11,434 nt of DNA. It comes from Hymenoscyphus infarciens (taxonomy: Eukaryota > Ascomycota > Leotiomycetes > Helotiales > Helotiaceae). The notes under the pieces are model-generated. The model saw only the letters and a list, made by a program, of their open reading frames with translations, did not search any database and had not been told where the DNA came from. Shown here one piece after another: positions 8,020-11,434 of the stretch (positions are counted from its first letter, which is position 1; every line of letters starts with the position of its first letter). The DNA lies in NCBI GenBank assembly GCA_001414345.1, contig LLCB01000715.1, positions 1 through 11,434 on the forward strand. Direction: 5' to 3'. A program made the position numbers and the translations under genes.

Positions 8020-10044
8020 AAAAGAATTAAAGACTTATCTAATAACTATAAATATAATATACTAGATAATACTACTAACCTAGCTTATAGGCTTAAGAGG
8101 TAGAGCCTATTATATCTTAATACTAAGCTTTAAAGAGAGAATAGTCGTACTATTAAAGCTAAAGCTAAAACTAAGCTATTTACTTATATAAGCTCTTATA
8201 ATACTTAAACTAATAATATATAAAATAATAATACTAGTAAGAACAATAAGAAAGTAGATTATTAGGTTTTATATTTTATAGTACCTCTTACTTATATCTA
8301 CTTAGTTAAAAGATAACTAGAGTATATTAGAAACATATAATCTTATATAACTAGCTTAGGAAAGAAAGTATATAAGTTTATACTAATTAAAGCTATAGTA
8401 GATACTTAGGTTTTAGTCCTATTTATATAACTTAGTCTTAAATAACGAAAGGTTCTTACTTTAGAAGATATTCATCTCTCTAATATTAATAAAAACGAAC
8501 TAACTTTATATAATCTAGTAGATATATCTATTTTAAAGCTATATTAAGAGGTTTCTACTATTTATACTAAAAAATGTTATAACTTAATCTTTATAATAGT
8601 TATTATAATAAAAGATATTACTTTATAGCTAGTACTAGTTAATAGTAATAATATAAAAGCTTCTCTATATATTAAAAAAATTAAAGCACTTACTATAATT
8701 AATAATAAACATTTTAATACTACTATTTAAACTCTTCTTAAAACTAAGTTAATTTATTTATTTAGCTTTATAGCTAATAAGGCTTTTAAGGAATATATCT
8801 ATACTAACTCTATAAGAAAGCGTTATTAGAAGACTAAAACCTATAAGAAAGTATATAATAATTTAATAATAAAAGATTATAATCTAAGAGTTCTATATCT
8901 TATCTTCTTTATAAAAGACTACTCTTCTATATAGAAAATAGACGTATACCTCGCTACTATTAGTTACTTTAAATTCGACGCTAGAACTACTAAGTCTAAA
9001 GCTACTAAGTCTAGAGCTACTAAGTCTAGAGCTACTAAGTCTAGAGCTACTAAGTTTAAAGCTACTAAGTCTAGAGCTACTAATAAGCCTTTAATAACTA
9101 AAAAACCTATAAAAGCTAAGAAAGCTAAGAAAATTAAGAGAGAAGGCTCTTCTTAACTAAGAGGTTACTTAAAAAAGTATAAGGTTCTTAAGATTAAAGA
9201 CGCTTTTAAGACTATTAGTCTTTAACTTAATATTTAAGAATCTTACTTTTTAAAAGAGTAATATTAAATTCTTATTAATAGATTACTTTTAACTAAGAAG
9301 AACTTACCTCTTAGCTCTTAAATAGTAAGTTTACTCTAGAAACTATTCTATTCTTATACTATTTTAATTTTATTAGACTTTAAATAAGATTATAAAAGAC
9401 TAGTACTTAATAGTCTAATTAGCTCTCCTACTAAATTTAAGCTTTTTAGTAATAGCCTTCTTAACTCTTTTATTCTAATAGTTTTTAAGATATAAGCTAT
9501 AATTCTAGATTAGCTTATAGCTAAACCTTTTAGTAATCTTAAAGATTCTACTATATAAAAGCTATTAAATAGAGAAATTAGTAAGTCTTAAAGCAAGTAT
9601 ACTAGTAACTCTATTATTAAAAACTAGCTTATTACTACTATAACTAAAAAATTATTAAATAACTATATTACTATACTAGTTATTAAAGAACCTAATATAA
9701 TAAACATATTAAATAATAGTTAGTTTTTAAGTTAATAAGTAGTTATACTAGAATTAGAGGATCTATTTAAGCTTATTAGTAATAATCCCTCTACTATTAA
9801 AAAGCTAATTATAATTACTATAGCTATAGACTCTATAAGTAAAAGATCTATTAAGAGCGTTTTTAGAAGTAATAATCCTAATAATAATATTACTAGTAAA
9901 AGAAAAGGTAGTATAAAAAAAGCTTAACTATTTATATATAAACGTAATAGTCTTAAAGACTATTTAAATAATCTTTTATCTAAGCGTTCTTAAAAGATAA
10001 CTATATTAGTAGTACTAACTTATTCTAGATATCTATATAAGTAG
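8020..10044 (+). pseudogene. Retropepsin-like polyprotein relic with KSR-repeat linker
   Basis: The frame starting at 8020 can be followed for 675 codons. Internal stops are about one in twenty codons and nearly all TAA or TAG, ending in a cluster at 10042-10050. G-first and T-ending codons dominate, and both other frames have more stops. At 8389-8409 it reads KAIVDT followed by a stop, where retropepsins have DTGA. At 8581 it reads NLIFI, where they have a hydrophobic-hydrophobic-Gly motif, 60 codons later as in the family; LEDI and LYNLVDI lie between. This suggests the aspartic protease of an LTR retroelement, although the Gly of DTG is missing. Next come a basic linker with the 15-bp repeat (8986-9084), a KAKKAKKIKRE patch, and about 300 unrecognised residues (for example LELEDLFKLIS at about 9751). 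I see no YxDD-type reverse transcriptase motif, RNase H or integrase. Confidence 0.5.
8986..9084 (+). repeat. 15-bp coding tandem repeat (ATKSR), six copies
   Basis: The unit GCTACTAAGTCTAGA begins at 9001, 9016, 9031 and 9061. Variants occur at 8986 and 9046, and a partial copy at 9076. It is in frame with the retropepsin-like relic and encodes Ala-Thr-Lys-Ser-Arg. The first Thr could have been Ala, since GCTGCT would become GCTACT by RIP. The unit contains no CpA or TpG, so it could mutate no further. A short basic repeat of this kind is typical of a flexible nucleic-acid-binding linker. Confidence 0.9.
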
Positions 10045-10049
10045 TAATA

Positions 10050-10545
10050 ACTATACTAAAGTATAAGTATCTTACTTTTACTATAGTTCCTTAACTAAGG
10101 CTCTATTTATAGAATAATTAAGATATTTAAGTTATTATAACTATAAAATATCTCTATTTTTTAATTTTTTTTCTTAAATAAAAGTACTTATTAAATATTA
10201 TTACTAAAGAGTTATTTCTATTAGATTTAACTATTTTCTACTTTATTTTCTTTATTTTCTTTTATTAAAAAACTACTATAGATTTAGTTAGTAATACCTT
10301 ATTTTTTTTTTAAAAAGGATTAATTATATCTTATTATAAAGAGTAATAGAGGTTTAAGAAATATAAGAGGTATAAACCTAAGAAAATAGATAAAATTAAA
10401 TAAGATAAATATAAACTTTATATTTATCTCTTTTATCTCTATTACTTTCTTTTATCTTAGAAGTAATAATCTTAAAAATAAAGTAAAATAATTCTTAAGA
10501 AAAGATAAGATAAAGTAGTAAATAGGTTTTATTTTATAATTATAT
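10050..10545. other. No gene; A/T tracts and pyrimidine runs
   Basis: After the stop cluster at 10042-10050 no frame stays open. The stretch holds T-rich and A-rich runs (10157-10176, 10303-10314), a TTTTCTTTATTTTC pyrimidine segment at about 10235-10262, and the palindrome at 10403-10429. It has no CpA or TpG at all. Confidence 0.6.
10403..10429. repeat. Perfect 27-bp palindrome
   Basis: Thirteen-base arms (AGATAAATATAAA and its reverse complement) meet at a single central C at 10416. A looser complementarity continues outward (AATAGATAAAA at about 10385 against TTTTATCTCTATT at about 10431), so the full imperfect palindrome is near 60 bp. Confidence 0.75.
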
Positions 10546-10697
10546 TTATAAATTTTACTAGCTTATCTATAAATTTTACTAGCTTACTTATAAATTTTAC
10601 TAGCTTACTTATAAATTTTACTAGCTTACTTATAAATTTTATTAGCTTACTTATTAACTTTACTAGCTTACTTATCGATTTTACTAGCTTATTTACT
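10545..10697 (+). repeat. 21-bp minisatellite, seven to eight copies
   Basis: The unit AAATTTTACTAGCTTACTTAT begins at 10550, 10571, 10592, 10613, 10634, 10655 and 10676, exactly 21 bp apart, with a decayed last copy to 10697. The fifth to seventh units vary slightly (ATTAGC, TTAACTTT, TCGATTTT). The only CpG in this part of the window is in the seventh unit. Confidence 0.9.
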
Positions 10698-10708
10698 AAA
10701 ATAGCTAG

Positions 10709-11434
10709 AATTAAGTAAATCTAATACTTCTTTTTAAAAAATATAAGAAATTAAGTAAATCTAATACTTATTTCTTAAAAAGGTATTAGATTTACTTAAT
10801 CTCTTTTATTTTTTAAAAATATAGGAAATTAAGTAAATCTAATACTTCTTTTTTAAATATAAAGGATTAAGTATAAGAAATTAAGTAAATCTAATACTCT
10901 TTTTAATAAAAAGTAAAAGAATTAAGTAAATCTAATACTCTTTTTAATAAGAAATAAAAGAATTAAGTAATTCTAATACTCTTCTTAATAAGAAATAAAA
11001 GAATTAAGTAAATCTAATACTCTTTTTAATAAGAAATAAAAGAATTAAGTAATTCTAATACTTCTTTTTTAAATATAAAGGATTAAGTATAAGAAATTTA
11101 ATAAATCTAATACTCTTTTTAATAAAAAGTAAAAGAATTAAGTAAATCTAATACTCTTTTTAATAAAAAGTAAAAGAATTAAGTAAATCTAATACTTCTT
11201 TTTTAAATATAAAGAATTAAGTATAAGAAATTAAGTAAATCTAATACTCTTTTTAATAAAAAGTAAAAGAATTAAGTAAATCTAATACTCTTTTTAATAA
11301 GAAATAAAAGAATTAAGTAATTCTAATACTTCTTTTTTAAATATAAAGGATTAAGTATAAGAAATTTAGTAAATCTAATACTCTTTTTAATAAAAAGTAA
11401 AAGAATTAAGTAAATCTAATACTCTTTTTAATAA
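10709..11434 (+). repeat. Satellite array with 41- and 52-bp units
   Basis: Sixteen forward copies of a core (AATTAAGTAAATCTAATACT and close variants) begin at 10709, 10749, 10827, 10879, 10920, 10961, 11002, 11043, 11095, 11136, 11177, 11229, 11270, 11311, 11363 and 11404. From 10827 on, every spacing is exactly 41 or 52. The 41-bp unit ends in CTTTTTAATAAAAAGTAAAAG or a TAAGAAATAAAAG variant. The 52-bp unit carries TTCTTTTTTAAATATAAAGG and a second half-core (ATTAAGTATAAGAAA). From 11095 the order 41-41-52 repeats as a 134-bp higher-order unit. The array runs off the right edge. Confidence 0.92.
10750..10800. repeat. 18-bp perfect inverted repeat of the satellite core
   Basis: ATTAAGTAAATCTAATAC (10750-10767) is followed after 15 bases by its exact reverse complement (10783-10800). 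This is the only inverted core in the array. It lies at the array's left end, before the spacing becomes regular. Confidence 0.85.

Larger units (their letters stand above)
1..11434. other. RIP-mutated AT-rich block (whole window)
   Basis: CpA and TpG are almost absent in every line of the window, whereas TpA, CpT, ApG and the words AGCT, CTAG, AAGCTT and TCTAGA are common. CpG is also scarce, about 30 by eye. Equal loss of CpA and its complement TpG, with CpT and CpC spared, is the established signature of fungal repeat-induced point mutation acting on both strands. In-frame stops inside the coding relics are TAA or TAG, never an excess of TGA, as C-to-T at CAA, CAG and TGG would give. No stretch longer than a few hundred bases has normal composition, so no unmutated single-copy gene is present. 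Counts are by eye. Confidence 0.9.

Noticed and set aside
5281..10044. One giant protein of about 1,580 codons in a single plus-strand frame
   Set aside because: Stop density is at random level in 5281-5520 and 5680-5980, and the coding signal leaves the frame at 7683-7991, so several pieces are more likely.
10157..10320. Poly-A or poly-T tail of a LINE element
   Set aside because: Homopolymer runs are short and interrupted, and no adjacent reverse transcriptase relic or target-site duplication is seen.
10709..11434. CRISPR-like regular repeats of about 20 bp with about 21-bp spacers
   Set aside because: The stretches between cores are themselves repeated, not unique, and the composition and RIP footprint are fungal, so this is a tandem satellite.
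1..11434. Mitochondrial or bacterial endosymbiont DNA because of the very high A+T
   Set aside because: Selective loss of CpA and TpG with CpT and ApG kept is not the general AT drift of organelles, and no tRNA, rRNA or intact gene is seen.
1..11434. Telomere repeats (TTAGGG) or tRNA genes
   Set aside because: No run of TTAGGG/CCCTAA and no cloverleaf-like GC-bearing stem was found.

Overview
The window is very A+T-rich (roughly four fifths A+T by eye) and almost free of two dinucleotides. By eye I find only about 30 CpA and about a dozen TpG in 11.4 kb, while CpT, ApG and TpA are abundant. This is the footprint of repeat-induced point mutation (RIP, C-to-T at CpA on either strand), so the source is most likely an AT-rich, repeat-filled block of a filamentous ascomycete (Pezizomycotina) nuclear genome. 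I cannot name the species. No intact gene is present. Everything coding is a relic whose in-frame stops are almost all TAA or TAG, as expected when Gln (CAA/CAG) and Trp (TGG) codons are hit.

Layout. (1) 40-590: a MITE-like element with 70-bp terminal inverted repeats. (2) About 720-3760: plus-strand coding relics in changing frames, clearest at 1741-2233, 2822-3250 and 3481-3759; family not recognised. (3) 3760-4200: no gene, with a small island of surviving CpA/TpG inside a nested inverted repeat. (4) 4215-5040, minus strand: a decayed frame that resembles the C-terminal half of a Fot1/pogo (DDE_1) transposase. (5) 5099-5235: a three-copy, 52-bp tandem with an 18-bp core. (6) 5521-10044: plus-strand relics mostly in one frame. 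These comprise a short DEKGF-like stretch, a coiled-coil-like block with a 24-bp tandem repeat, a possible gag segment, a retropepsin-like segment, a 15-bp Lys/Ser/Arg-rich repeat, and a long unrecognised tail with no visible reverse transcriptase. (7) 10040-10545: non-coding A/T tracts with a perfect palindrome. (8) 10545-10697: a 21-bp minisatellite. (9) 10709 to the right edge: a satellite array with strict 41- and 52-bp spacing and a 134-bp higher-order unit, carrying the same 18-bp core as the tandem at 5099.

The most interesting structure is the shared core on both sides of the 5.5-10 kb coding relics. It suggests that one large element, bounded by core-bearing tandem repeats, occupies 5.1 kb to beyond the right edge. 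It may have inserted next to, or into, the older Fot1/pogo-like copy. All functional names are tentative, because RIP has rewritten most diagnostic residues (His to Tyr, Glu/Asp to Lys/Asn after T, Gln/Trp to stop, Cys to Tyr).
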